Shown here: one piece after another, positions 1 through 8,499 of the stretch
Layout of the letters: each line of letters begins with the position of its first letter
How positions within the stretch are numbered: the stretch's first letter is position 1
Notes under the pieces: generated by a model
Database searches by the model: none
What the model was told of the DNA's origin: nothing
The model's input: the letters and a program-made list of their open reading frames with translations, nothing else
Assembly: GCA_015057705.1 (NCBI GenBank)
Contig: SVDU01000010.1
Span: 1-64,000 of the forward strand
Direction of reading: 5' to 3'
DNA length: 64,000 nt
DNA from: Paenibacillaceae bacterium
GTDB lineage: Bacteria; Bacillota; Clostridia; Lachnospirales; Lachnospiraceae
Made by a program: the position numbers and the translations under genes

Positions 1-76
1 ATTGAAAGCGCCGTGTACCGAACGGTAAGCACGGTGCTGTGAGAGGACGGCGGTTAGTCACCGCCTCCTACTCGAT
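1..76 (+). mobile_element. Group II intron, 3' end (domains V and VI), cut by window edge
   Basis: Two folded domains are visible. Domain V: GCGCCGTG (8-15) pairs with CACGGTGC (30-37), with TACC/GGTA (16-19/24-27), a GAAC tetraloop (20-23) and a two-base bulge AG (28-29). Domain VI: GGCGGT (49-54) pairs with ACCGCC (60-65), and GAGAGGA (41-47) pairs with TCCT-A-CTC, leaving A70 unpaired as the expected branch-point adenosine. The 3' end is placed at T76, six bases past A70, giving the usual AY end. The reverse transcriptase would lie left of the window, so class and activity cannot be judged. Confidence 0.8.
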
Positions 77-104
77 ATCTACGAGCTGTACTTGTTATGG
101 ACGG
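76..104 (+). repeat. 29-bp direct repeat, copy 1 (intron 3' exon)
   Basis: The 29 bases starting at the intron 3' junction are identical to 4313-4341. Base 76 is the last intron base, so 28 bases are exon. Sequences beyond the repeat differ. The second copy has no intron and sits right after a terminator. Confidence 0.9.
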
Positions 105-120
105 GTTCAATTACAGTGCA

Positions 121-158
121 AGTGGTAGACATGGCAGGTCTACCACTACGAGTTTTCT
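121..158. terminator. Hairpin, probable terminator
   Basis: Perfect 10-bp stem AGTGGTAGAC (121-130) / GTCTACCACT (138-147) with a 7-nt loop, followed by a moderately T-rich stretch. It lies between the intron flank and the leftward anti-sigma gene. Confidence 0.45.
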
Positions 159-221
159 GAATCTTGAACCTTTATAACTGGCATTATTTTTTTGATAATA
201 TTCTGATCTGAGAACACTTTT

Positions 222-1181
222 TCAACTGATTTTCTTAGTTTTTATATAATCTAATATTTTATTCATATCATCTTCAGATATTTTTTTCAGATGTTGTCCC
301 TGTTTATAAAAATAATATTGTCCGTCTTCCTGATATAGAAAAACACGATCATCCATTTCTTCTTTTTGCGATGCCTTATTGTCTTTAATCCATTCAGAGT
401 ATATACCGGTGGTTAAAGGAAAGCTGATAATAAAGTATTTGTCATATTTCTCTTCATCGAAAGACATAAGAACCTTGCTGGAAACTTCCGTAGCATTATC
501 ATACAACTTTTTAATCATGGATGCCCCATTTACATCATATAAATCTACAATATTTTGGTAATCACCTTTTTGAAATTCAGAAATGGAAAAATTTAAATAT
601 TCAGACCCTGTAATAACTTGCTGACTTTCTTTTCCTTGCCACACAATATCTGCTTCTCCATTCCATGGAATTTTAATTGAGAATTGATTATTGGAATAGA
701 AAACAGATGGCATAATCTCATATATCTTAATCTTTATTTGATTGTTTTTTTTATCCTCATAGATTTTGATTCTGGCACTTGTTTTTGTTCCTTCAATAGT
801 TCCATGTATCCAATAAACTTTACTATCCAAATCATAATTCCATTCATAATTAATGGGTGCATCTCCAATGAAAATAGGAGTTCCAATAATAAATAAGCGG
901 AGAAAAATCCCAATTAGTATAATGCAAAAAATAGTAATAACCCCCGACAAGATATAAGCTCTCTGTTTAAAGGAGTGTTTAACTTTTCGCATATAGTCAA
1001 TTTCCTTTTTCGGCACTGTTGGGCAGTCAATAGGCTTTTGTATATTTTCAAGGTATTTTCTGCAGTACTCGCACTGTTCCAGATGCTGTTGGATTGCATT
1101 ATTACTATCTTCACTGGTCAGATTCTCAACAAACAATGGGAGCATATCCCGAACGATATTACAATCTAATGTATTTTTCAT
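222..1181 (-). CDS. Anti-sigma factor, zinc-finger (ZAS) type, single-pass membrane protein
   Basis: 319 aa. The N-terminal cytoplasmic part has the anti-sigma zinc-finger pattern H33-xxx-C37-xx-C40, with C7 as a likely fourth ligand. One membrane segment follows at about residues 77-98, then about 220 extracytoplasmic residues that I do not recognise. It overlaps the upstream sigma gene by 4 bp (ATGA), so the pair is probably translationally coupled. By family knowledge it would hold its sigma factor inactive until the outer domain perceives a signal; the signal is unknown. A GGAGGGG ribosome site precedes the ATG. Confidence 0.85.
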   Translation of the reverse strand: MKNTLDCNIVRDMLPLFVENLTSEDSNNAIQQHLEQCEYCRKYLENIQKPIDCPTVPKKEIDYMRKVKHSFKQRAYILSGVITIFCIILIGIFLRLFIIGTPIFIGDAPINYEWNYDLDSKVYWIHGTIEGTKTSARIKIYEDKKNNQIKIKIYEIMPSVFYSNNQFSIKIPWNGEADIVWQGKESQQVITGSEYLNFSISEFQKGDYQNIVDLYDVNGASMIKKLYDNATEVSSKVLMSFDEEKYDKYFIISFPLTTGIYSEWIKDNKASQKEEMDDRVFLYQEDGQYYFYKQGQHLKKISEDDMNKILDYIKTKKIS

Positions 1182-1657
1182 TCCAACCCCTCCATTAATT
1201 TTTTCTTACCTCGATAAAAGGTTACCCGTGCCCATGTCTCTGACTGATTTAAAAGCTCTCCTATTTCTCTGAAACTAAGTTCTCCTGAAAGCCTCAAATA
1301 CATAACCTCTCTCATAGGCTCGGGCAGATTGTGAAGCATTCGGTATATTGACATTTTATCCTGCTTATCTAATACTGTAGACTCGACGGATTTTGAATAA
1401 TCAGGATAAGATTCATCCAATGGTTCAGTTTTTTTTCGTCGGTTTTTATCCAATTCCTGAAACCATAGATGTTTTGCTATCTGGCAGAGCCATGTAGACA
1501 TTTTACAGTTTCCGTTATATGTATGAATGGATAACATGGCACGATAAAAAGTCTCTTGCGTCAACTCTTCCGCTGTATGAGCATTTAAAGATAGGGAAAA
1601 CAAGTATTTATAAATTAAGTCCGCATATTCTTTGTAAATCCCATCCATTTCCCACAC
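1178..1657 (-). CDS. ECF-type RNA polymerase sigma factor
   Basis: About 159 aa. Region 2 holds the AEELTQETFYRAML stretch used in core and -10 binding. Region 4 holds a C-terminal helix-turn-helix (LSFREIGELLNQSE followed by basic residues). I chose the GTG start at 1657 because a strong AGGAGG lies 7 nt upstream. The ATG at 1678 lies upstream of that site and would put the ribosome site inside the gene; an ATG at 1627 is too distant. Co-transcribed with the anti-sigma gene. Its target promoters cannot be identified here; the small secreted protein upstream is a candidate. Confidence 0.9.
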   Translation of the reverse strand: MWEMDGIYKEYADLIYKYLFSLSLNAHTAEELTQETFYRAMLSIHTYNGNCKMSTWLCQIAKHLWFQELDKNRRKKTEPLDESYPDYSKSVESTVLDKQDKMSIYRMLHNLPEPMREVMYLRLSGELSFREIGELLNQSETWARVTFYRGKKKLMEGLE

Positions 1658-1806
1658 ACAATCACCTCCTGGGCCCATGTTTGCTTTGAAGCAGTTTGTT
1701 CAGAAGATACAGCAATTGCTAAAGGTTATATTGTTAGGAAGTTGCTATATATCTGCAATCTTTCAAATGGAGCAGACGCCCATATAAATGAGCGCCTGCC
1801 CATCAG

Positions 1807-2106
1807 TTAATCTGATGCTGGAATAGTTATATATGAACCATCTGGCCCTAAGGCAAAAATGATTTCTTTCACGCCATTGGATACAATAACCTGGCCTATC
1901 TCAAGATTCGAATCTTCACTGTCTACCACGGAGTCACTTTGAATAGGTTTTTGTTTATCGACAAATAATGTAACCTTAGTATTATTTTCACCTAAAAACT
2001 GCAACGGAGTAGGATTAGCCTTTGCGTATACGATACCGCATGTTAACAATCCTATTACGGCCACTAAACATATTGCATGCAATGGCTTTCTGATTTTGTT
2101 AAGCAT
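1807..2106 (-). CDS. Small secreted protein of unknown function
   Basis: 99 aa. The N-terminus has a basic start, a hydrophobic core (residues 11-27) and a likely signal peptidase site after AKA (about residue 30), leaving about 69 polar residues without cysteine or a known motif. A GAGGTG ribosome site lies 5 nt before the ATG. It lies directly upstream of the sigma/anti-sigma pair on the same strand, separated by 149 bases, so it may be a target or part of that regulon; this is inference from position. Confidence 0.6.
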   Translation of the reverse strand: MLNKIRKPLHAICLVAVIGLLTCGIVYAKANPTPLQFLGENNTKVTLFVDKQKPIQSDSVVDSEDSNLEIGQVIVSNGVKEIIFALGPDGSYITIPASD

Positions 2107-2590
2107 AAAAGCACCTCATTTCTTTTTGATAACTTTATATAGTTCCTGATGCGGATAATTAATTTTTCAATGGAATCACCTCCTAAAACATTTATCCATT
2201 TTAGTTGTAATTCGTTACATTGAATTATAAAATTATTTGAATAGGATACTAAAGTCTTTTTGAGGGGATGTAAAAGTTATCTCAGTTTGAGCAAAGAAAG
2301 GTATTTATGCTTTAGTAACGTTGTGTTCTGCTAAAATACACAGTGTGACACCTCTTTGTTCAGTATAGATTATTTAAAATGTGGTATCATTATATAACAT
2401 TCTATAATAAGACATGAATTATCTTCGTTATTTGAATAATGCGATTTTTAAGGGTTTGCTGCCTGAAGTTTGGATATAGGCAGCAAACCCTTGAACCCAA
2501 ATGATTTAGAACATCTCCATTTAGGCAGGTAGCATTTACTTCACTTACTTTTGGTTTAACTTGTCCAACCAAATGAGCCGTCTACTTATG
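2107..2590. other. Gene-free 484-bp interval, AT-rich
   Basis: Contains the leader of the small secreted gene, an unused perfect Shine-Dalgarno at 2172-2184 (minus strand, reading AGGAGGTGATTCC) followed only by a three-codon TTG-AAA-AAT-stop frame, and the perfect inverted repeat at 2450-2492. No other coding signal seen. Confidence 0.5.
2450..2492. repeat. Perfect 15-bp inverted repeat (hairpin)
   Basis: AAGGGTTTGCTGCCT (2450-2464) and AGGCAGCAAACCCTT (2478-2492) are exactly complementary, with a 13-nt loop. Neither side is followed by a clear T-run, so a simple intrinsic terminator is not certain. It lies downstream of the leftward gene at 2591-3031 and could end that transcript. Confidence 0.7.
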
Positions 2591-3031
2591 TTATTTTTCA
2601 TAACCGCATTTTTTACATTTACTGCTAAATAAAGGATAGGAGTGTTTATATTTTGTCCACGAGCCATAAAATTTAAAACCAGTTCTTTTACATTGCACAC
2701 AACGTGCATTTTGAACAGTTCTAGTCCTATAACAATATGTAGAATCTGACTTATTATAACTGTCACTTTGGGCGGAGATAGATCCATATGCCTCTAATTG
2801 AGCATGAGAGCAGGTTTCGTTAGCCTTTAACAAAGAGTTAATTAAAGGTGCTGTATAAAATGATTGATCTTCGTTTACTTTAATTACCACATCATTACCT
2901 GTTTCAGTATGAATGACATTACCAACTGAAACAAGTTCGTGATTATGTTGAGATGATGAAGCAAAAACAGTTGTATTTATTGACATAACCATTAATGTTG
3001 CTAAAGATAATAAAAATATTTTTTTAAACAT
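2591..3031 (-). CDS. Secreted protein with C-terminal four-cysteine zinc-ribbon-like tail, unknown function
   Basis: 146 aa from the ATG at 3031, chosen because a GAGGA site lies 5 nt upstream; a TTG 18 nt earlier has no such site. Residues 1-25 form a signal peptide (hydrophobic FLLSLATLMVMS, then ASS). The mature part has a CxxC pair (CVQC) followed by CKKC near the C-terminus, resembling a treble-clef or zinc-ribbon knuckle, unusual for an exported protein. Similar small secreted proteins occur in Clostridia, but I cannot name a family. Confidence 0.6.
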   Translation of the reverse strand: MFKKIFLLSLATLMVMSINTTVFASSSQHNHELVSVGNVIHTETGNDVVIKVNEDQSFYTAPLINSLLKANETCSHAQLEAYGSISAQSDSYNKSDSTYCYRTRTVQNARCVQCKRTGFKFYGSWTKYKHSYPLFSSKCKKCGYEK

Positions 3032-3412
3032 AACAATCCTCACTTTCAATTATTTGATATAAAAATTAATACTAGAGTATTTGAACTCAAGAAAACATTG
3101 GAATCACCCCTTCACTATGTTAAACGTTGAATTAAAAAATAAGGCTTTATGTAAAAATTTTATGTTCAAAATTTTAAATAAAACTAATTAAATAATAACA
3201 AATTATTTATAATACAATATAATTAAAGCATATTTAATGCTAGTATGTCAACAAATTTCTAAAAGATAGCGTTAAGAAGAACTGATAAGATAATTAAAAG
3301 GTGAATAAGAAAATAATTAAAATAATTACAAGTTAATTTAATTGTGTATTATTATAAATAATATATAATTTGTAAAATATTGACATACATATAAAGATAT
3401 TGTATGGTGTAA
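3032..3412. other. Gene-free AT-rich interval with a promoter-like site
   Basis: 381 very AT-rich bases with many A/T homopolymers. TTGACA (3380-3385), a 17-bp spacer and TATGGT (3403-3408) form a plausible rightward promoter for the broken repressor gene that follows. No other feature seen. Confidence 0.4.
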
Positions 3413-3672
3413 GTTTTAATGGATATTATGAAAATGTTGTGGAATAGTAAAAAACCACTAGTAGAATCTGAAATAGCTAAAAAAGATGAATCACTAAGCA
3501 ACAATACTGTTCAATCTGTTCTTAGAAAATTGATGATTAAAAAAATATATTGAGGTGGCAGATATTGTTTATAGTGGTACTGTATTAACGCGTAATTATA
3601 AGTACCCTACTAAAGCACGAAAAAAAAACAATCGAAAAGCTTGAAAAAATACTCGACCAAGAGGATAAATAG
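3413..3672 (+). pseudogene. BlaI/MecI-type repressor, frameshifted remnant
   Basis: Reading from 3413 gives a winged-helix segment typical of BlaI/MecI (IMKMLWNSKKPLVESEIA, then NTVQSVLRKLM) ending at a stop at 3551-3553. Shifting frame in the A-run near 3540 restores KKYIEVADIVYSGTVLTRNYKYPT, and a second shift in the A9 run near 3621-3629 restores TIEKLEKILDQEDK and a stop at 3670-3672. The N-terminal residues before EIMK are missing. Two frameshifts, both in A homopolymers, plus the missing start mark a decayed gene; sequencing error is possible for each. The BlaR1-type fragment begins one base after the stop, the normal operon order. Confidence 0.7.
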
Positions 3673-3673
3673 T

Positions 3674-3928
3674 ATGTTCTTGTCACCAGTCGTATTAATA
3701 ACTGTTTTACTAATTATTAACTTATCAATAATTCTTCTAAGTCTTTTTTTGAAAAGCCATAGAAGAATCATGCGAATAAATATAAGTACTATGCTATTGG
3801 GGATTATATTAGTTGTATTGCGGTTATTAGTGCCAATGGAATTCTCATTCCAACTTACGATAAGTGAAAAAATTATATTTCCATGCTTATTTTTATTACT
3901 TTATAAGCCTGTATTATTCTATACATAA
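3674..3928 (+). pseudogene. BlaR1/MecR1-type M56 peptidase, N-terminal fragment
   Basis: 84 aa from the ATG at 3674. Two membrane helices (VLITVLLIINLSIILLSLFL and the segment around MLLGIILVVLRLL) followed by LLVPMEFSFQLTIS match the start of M56 family sensor peptidases, where the first loop carries an R-LLP-EF pattern. The rest of the protein (zinc peptidase and sensor domain) is absent, and unrelated sequence follows. It directly follows the BlaI-type remnant, as in beta-lactam-responsive operons, but no beta-lactamase or other target is seen. Confidence 0.55.
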
Positions 3929-4059
3929 TTAACCGAGAAGCAGATGTGGATTTTATATTATATCTTAGGGTATGAAGCCACACATTATTATAATAATGAT
4001 TTGTGAATTTCTTCTGAAACAAGTAATTTTGCGATCTCTTTAGATAGCAGAACTGTTTC

Positions 4060-4230
4060 CGTTCTGTCTCAACGATTCCATATCGTTCTGGATGGGGAAA
4101 AATCTATTTCGAATGGTTCCCGGTAGCAAGTTATGAGCATGCTGATTGTGATTTTGATATGGAAATGTATTTTGGCAATTTACAATCAGGGTATAGTGCT
4201 GAAATATGGATTCCAGTTGTACAGAAATAA
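4060..4230 (+). pseudogene. GyrI-like/AraC effector-binding domain, C-terminal remnant
   Basis: The frame ending at TAA 4228-4230 reads GWGKIYFEWFPVASYEH, then AEIWIPVVQK, which resembles the C-terminus of GyrI-like small-molecule binding domains (aromatic-rich strand, acidic turn, final SEIWIPV strand). No start codon or N-terminal part is found, so the left boundary is approximate. It is probably a gene stump left by rearrangement. Confidence 0.5.
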
Positions 4231-4263
4231 GACTGTAAAATAAGAGTATATACAATAAAAATG

Positions 4264-4311
4264 AGCTGGCACTCTAAGGCGTAATTCCATAGAGTGTCAG
4301 CTTATCTTTTT
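4264..4311 (+). terminator. Rho-independent terminator
   Basis: AGCTGGCACTCTA (4264-4276) pairs with TAGAGTGTCAGCT (4290-4302) with one G-T pair, followed by TATCTTTTT. The second copy of the intron-exon repeat starts immediately after the T-tract, which is the kind of site used by group IIC introns. Confidence 0.8.
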
Positions 4312-4312
4312 G

Positions 4313-4341
4313 TATCTACGAGCTGTACTTGTTATGGACGG
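4313..4341 (+). repeat. 29-bp direct repeat, copy 2 (intron-free)
   Basis: Identical to 76-104. Here the sequence directly follows a terminator T-tract and is uninterrupted, so it looks like an empty version of the site occupied by the intron at the left edge. Confidence 0.85.
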
Positions 4342-4458
4342 TTTATCTGAAATATAGTAAACTGAACGTAATAAAACGTGCAATCTGAATTCTGGAATAT
4401 ATAATAGATTCAAGTGTTCTAAAGAGGTCAAAATAGATGAGATTATCGGAGGAGTTAT

Positions 4459-5940
4459 ATGAAAAATAGCGGAAAGGCTCCTAATGCAAAGATATTAGCA
4501 ATCATTTTGCCAATAAGCATATTGCTGATTCTAATACTTGTGACATTATATAAATTTGGTATTAGCAGTAATAAGACGGCGATCACCATTGTTGAGGATG
4601 AGATTGCAGCAACTGCCGGAGGATTTTCCTCCCAGATTTATGAGGATCTTGACAATATGACCCGTATGGGAATTGCATTTCGTGATATGATAGTTGCTTT
4701 ACCCATGGAAAAGTCCATAGACGCGTTACCGTTGATTGGAACTTTGTCTGCAAATTCCCAGGCTTATATGGTGATTTATTGTGATGCGGAAGGGATTGGA
4801 GTTACACAAAATGGTATTAAAGTAAACGTTGAGAAAGATGAATTGCTTCATCCAGATGCAGGGGCTGCCCCTTATTATGCATACATTCAAAAAGATCGAA
4901 TTATGCAGGCAGAAGCAGTTGTATCAGTAATTCCAGTTGCCAGAGAGGGGACTGTCAGCAATTACATATTAATGTATTATTCCGTTAGCCGTATAAAAAG
5001 GATTTTTCATCAAAATGAATTATTTAATAACGCTAATTTTATATTTAGCGTAGATCGTGGTATTGTGATTACAACCGAAGGCATTGAAGAGAAACCGCCT
5101 AAGGGAACAACAATAACTCAATTACTAAAGGACTGGGATCTTAAGACCGATACAGATCAATTGCAGATGGCTATAAATAGTAATAAAAAAATAGCTGCCT
5201 TTACAAGTCAAAGGCATGATAAATATGTAATTTGTACACCCGTCGGGATTAATGACTGGTATATTACGATTGGGTTTGACAAGAAATTATATGACAATCT
5301 GTTAACAAGAGAATGGGGTGATATAAAAAAGTTAATCGACTATTTACTTGCTCTGATCATTACCTTTGTTATTGTATTAATAGGAACCATGATTATTATG
5401 CGCATCATTTATAACAAGACAAATAAAAAATTGCTAAAGCAAGCCAATATGGATCTGCTCACCGGACTATATAATAAGATGGCAACAGAGAGCAAGATCA
5501 TGGAGTATATTAAGGATTATCCTCGTGCAGGAGGGGTATTGTTTATATTGGATATTGATAATTTTAAAAACATCAATGACAGCCGTGGACATGCAGAAGG
5601 CGATGCAGTTTTAAAAAGAGTCGGGCTACACTTGAAAGAAACTTATGGTGATCACCATGTGGTAGGCAGAATCGGCGGAGATGAATTTATTATATTTGTT
5701 AAAGATATTCTTTTGGAGCAAGAAGTAGCAGAACAAATTAAAAAGATGAAGGAATGCCTGCAAGTCTTATCCCAAACGGAGGGAAGCGTACAACCTTGTA
5801 CCTTCAGTGCAGGTGCTTGCTTATACCCCAATGACGCACAAGAATTCAGTAATCTCTATAAAGCGGCGGACAGGGCGTTATATGAAGCGAAAAAAAATGG
5901 GAAAAATCAGCTGAAAATGACACAGAGAGTTGAGGGATAG
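4459..5940 (+). CDS. Membrane diguanylate cyclase (GGDEF) with extracytoplasmic sensor
   Basis: 493 aa. Membrane helix at about residues 13-33, an extracytoplasmic sensor of about 250 residues (Cache-like by position), a second helix at about 293-317, then a GGDEF domain. The catalytic GGDEF is intact at residues 406-410 with the preceding LTGLYNK and DIDNFK motifs, so it should make cyclic di-GMP. The RxxD inhibitory site expected five residues before GGDEF is not present, suggesting weak product inhibition. GGAGGAG ribosome site. The lipoprotein gene starts 4 nt after its stop, so the two are an operon. Confidence 0.9.
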   Translation: MKNSGKAPNAKILAIILPISILLILILVTLYKFGISSNKTAITIVEDEIAATAGGFSSQIYEDLDNMTRMGIAFRDMIVALPMEKSIDALPLIGTLSANSQAYMVIYCDAEGIGVTQNGIKVNVEKDELLHPDAGAAPYYAYIQKDRIMQAEAVVSVIPVAREGTVSNYILMYYSVSRIKRIFHQNELFNNANFIFSVDRGIVITTEGIEEKPPKGTTITQLLKDWDLKTDTDQLQMAINSNKKIAAFTSQRHDKYVICTPVGINDWYITIGFDKKLYDNLLTREWGDIKKLIDYLLALIITFVIVLIGTMIIMRIIYNKTNKKLLKQANMDLLTGLYNKMATESKIMEYIKDYPRAGGVLFILDIDNFKNINDSRGHAEGDAVLKRVGLHLKETYGDHHVVGRIGGDEFIIFVKDILLEQEVAEQIKKMKECLQVLSQTEGSVQPCTFSAGACLYPNDAQEFSNLYKAADRALYEAKKNGKNQLKMTQRVEG

Positions 5941-5944
5941 AAGG

Positions 5945-7057
5945 ATGCGGAGGATGAAAAGTTTTTTCCTAATTGTAAGTGTTTGTATGACTTTATTTGG
6001 TTGCAGCAATGGGTATAACCAAGAGAAGTTAAAATCAGAAGAGAGTGTAACGGCCTCTGTTAACAAAGAAAAATATGAAATAGCTTTGGTGTCATTCTTT
6101 GGAACAACCCAGGATCGTTCCTTTGGGCAGGCTACATGGGAAGGAATCGAACAGTATGCAAAAGAACATGATATAACATATAAATTATATCAGCCAGAGG
6201 AAGCTACTTCAGATAATTACATCGAGAAGATTGATTTGGCAGTTGAAAATGGTGCCAAAATAATTGTTTGCCCTGGGTTCTTATTTGAAACACCTGTTTT
6301 TATAGAACAGGATAAATATCCGGATGTGAAATTTGTTTTGATTGACGGACAGCCTCATAATGCATCTTATACGGAAACCCGAACAAACGATAATGTATTA
6401 TCACTGGTATTTTCGGAGGAGCAGGCAGGATTTTTAGCAGGATATGCTGCAGTAAAGGATGGCTATAAGAAGCTGGCATTTATGGGGGGAATGGCGGTGC
6501 CATCCGTAATTCGTTATGGATATGGGTTTGTACAAGGCTGTAACCTGGCAGCAGAAGAAATGGAGATAAAGGTTGAAATTACATATAACTATACAGGTAC
6601 TTTCTTTGAGTCACCGGAAATCAAGTCAATAGCAGACGGTTGGTATCACCAGGGTACACAAGTGATTTTTGCATGCGGCGGAGCGATTGGTAAATCGGTT
6701 ATGAGATCTGCAGAAGAAAATAAGGCAAAGGTCATTGGCGTTGATCTTGATCAAAGCTCAGAATCGGAGACAGTGATTACATCTGCTATGAAAATGCTGA
6801 AACCAGTGGTTTATGATGTTTTAGAGGAATACTATACCGGTTCCTTTCATGGAGGAGCCCCTCAGACCTATTCAGTTAAAAATAATGGCATAGGACTTCC
6901 AATGAAGACATCTAAATTCACTACATTCTCAAAGCAGGAATATGATGCAATATTTGACAAGCTAGCAGCAGGGAATGTTATTATTTATAATAAAACAGAT
7001 GATTCAACAACAGCAGATCTTAATTTAACGGCCGCAAAGGTAATTTATAAAAAATAG
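5945..7057 (+). CDS. BMP/PnrA-type substrate-binding lipoprotein
   Basis: 370 aa from the ATG at 5945; a TTG 15 nt earlier overlaps the upstream gene. The signal peptide ends in the lipobox LFGC (C20), so it is anchored outside the membrane. The body matches the BMP (basic membrane protein/PnrA) family of periplasmic-binding folds, which bind nucleosides or related ligands: ALVSFFGTTQDRSFGQATWEG, a conserved EEQAGFLAGYAA and IGVDLDQS. No permease or ATPase lies nearby. Being coupled to the diguanylate cyclase, it may act as a ligand-binding partner for that sensor (inference). Confidence 0.85.
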   Translation: MRRMKSFFLIVSVCMTLFGCSNGYNQEKLKSEESVTASVNKEKYEIALVSFFGTTQDRSFGQATWEGIEQYAKEHDITYKLYQPEEATSDNYIEKIDLAVENGAKIIVCPGFLFETPVFIEQDKYPDVKFVLIDGQPHNASYTETRTNDNVLSLVFSEEQAGFLAGYAAVKDGYKKLAFMGGMAVPSVIRYGYGFVQGCNLAAEEMEIKVEITYNYTGTFFESPEIKSIADGWYHQGTQVIFACGGAIGKSVMRSAEENKAKVIGVDLDQSSESETVITSAMKMLKPVVYDVLEEYYTGSFHGGAPQTYSVKNNGIGLPMKTSKFTTFSKQEYDAIFDKLAAGNVIIYNKTDDSTTADLNLTAAKVIYKK

Positions 7058-7145
7058 TAGAATAAAAACTATTGCATTTTATAAAACACTGATATATAAT
7101 ATTGATTGAACAAGCGGTGAATGAAAACATGGATAACAAATTTTA

Positions 7146-7185
7146 ACCTGGAAAATAGAGCAAAATTTTTTCCAGGTAGTTTTTA
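7146..7185 (+). terminator. Rho-independent terminator of the cyclase operon
   Basis: ACCTGGAAAA (7146-7155) pairs with TTTTCCAGGT (7168-7177), followed by AGTTTTT. It ends the GGDEF-lipoprotein transcript. Confidence 0.7.
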
Positions 7186-7267
7186 AAACAATATATTCAC
7201 TGAATGTTCAATGAAATAAGTAGAAACTTATACCAATTAACATCTCATTTATGAGGAGGAAATCCAC

Positions 7268-8482
7268 ATGAAACTTTATTTTAACGATCAGGCATTTTCA
7301 TTTGAATTATTAAGGGCAGCAGCCTATGCAGGTTATCAGGGAGCAGAAATAGGGGAGTGCCTTGCAACAGCAGCAAAAATGGAAGAAGGCAACTTTGAAA
7401 GCTGGTTTCTGGAATGGAAAAAAACAGCTGACAGAACCTATCAGACAGCACTGGATTGCTTTAATAAGAAGCATAAGGTAAGTGCCAGAGAGGCATTTTT
7501 ACGGGCCCATAATTACTATCGTACTGGAGAGTTCTTTTTAGATGGAACTGATGAAAGAAGAATGGAAAATTTTGATAAAAGCGTAATGGCATTTGAAAAA
7601 GGAATGGAGCTTTTAGACACACATTTTGAAGTTGTTAAAATCCCTTACGAAGGAACTCATCTGAAAGGATATTTTTACGGTGCATCAGAGGATAAAAAAG
7701 GAGAGCTTAAAAAACGTCCGGTTCTAGTATTTATAGGCGGATATGATTCCACTTTACAGGAACTGTATTTCTGCGGTGCCGCTGCAGCGATTAAAAGAGG
7801 CTATCATTGTCTCGTATTTGAAATGCCAGGGCAGGGAGAAGCGTTACGGAAACAGAATCTCTTCATGCGCCATGACGCAGAAGTTCCGGTAAGCGCAGCT
7901 CTTGATTATTTAGAGACAAGACCAGAGGCTGATATGGAGAAGCTGGCACTGCTTGGAATGAGCCTTGGTGGTTATTTTGCACCGAGAGCAGCGGCATTTG
8001 ATGAGCGGATTAAGGCTTGTATCGCATTTAATGTATTTTATGATACCTTTGACTCTACCCTGAATCAAAATCCCCAGCTGGCACAAGTACTTAAGCTTCC
8101 AGAGGAAAAAAGAGAACAGATGCTTGCTATGGCAGAGGAACACAATTCTAATTTAAAATGGATGCTTAACAATGGAAAATGGGTGTTTGGCTTACAGCAT
8201 CGATACGAAGTATTTGACGAGATGAAAAAAGCTTTATTAAAAGGAATTGCCGGAAATATTAAATGTCCTGTTTTGCTTACAATGGGAGAAACAGACCACT
8301 TTGTGTCTAAAGATCAGTTGGATACCTTACTGGAAGAAATAAAAGCTCCCAAGACAGTCCGTGTATTTACCATTGAGGAAGGGGCGGAAGAGCATTGCCA
8401 GGAGGGAAATCATGCACTTTTCCACCAGGTCATGTTTGACTGGATGGATGAAGTATTTGACTGTAACATGGAGGAAATTTAA
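7268..8482 (+). CDS. Alpha/beta hydrolase (FrsA/DUF1100-like esterase)
   Basis: 404 aa, cytoplasmic. An N-terminal helical part (1-120) precedes the alpha/beta hydrolase core. The nucleophile elbow GMSLGG places the catalytic serine at residue 232; the likely partners are D343 (GETDHF) and H382 (GNHALFH). The oxyanion strand is VLVFIGGYDST. Length and the helical N-terminus resemble the FrsA/2,6-dihydropseudooxynicotine hydrolase group, but the substrate is unknown. GAGGAGG ribosome site. The formate/nitrite-type channel gene starts 17 nt downstream, so they are probably co-transcribed. Confidence 0.8.
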   Translation: MKLYFNDQAFSFELLRAAAYAGYQGAEIGECLATAAKMEEGNFESWFLEWKKTADRTYQTALDCFNKKHKVSAREAFLRAHNYYRTGEFFLDGTDERRMENFDKSVMAFEKGMELLDTHFEVVKIPYEGTHLKGYFYGASEDKKGELKKRPVLVFIGGYDSTLQELYFCGAAAAIKRGYHCLVFEMPGQGEALRKQNLFMRHDAEVPVSAALDYLETRPEADMEKLALLGMSLGGYFAPRAAAFDERIKACIAFNVFYDTFDSTLNQNPQLAQVLKLPEEKREQMLAMAEEHNSNLKWMLNNGKWVFGLQHRYEVFDEMKKALLKGIAGNIKCPVLLTMGETDHFVSKDQLDTLLEEIKAPKTVRVFTIEEGAEEHCQEGNHALFHQVMFDWMDEVFDCNMEEI

Positions 8483-8499
8483 TAAAGGCAGGTGCAGTT

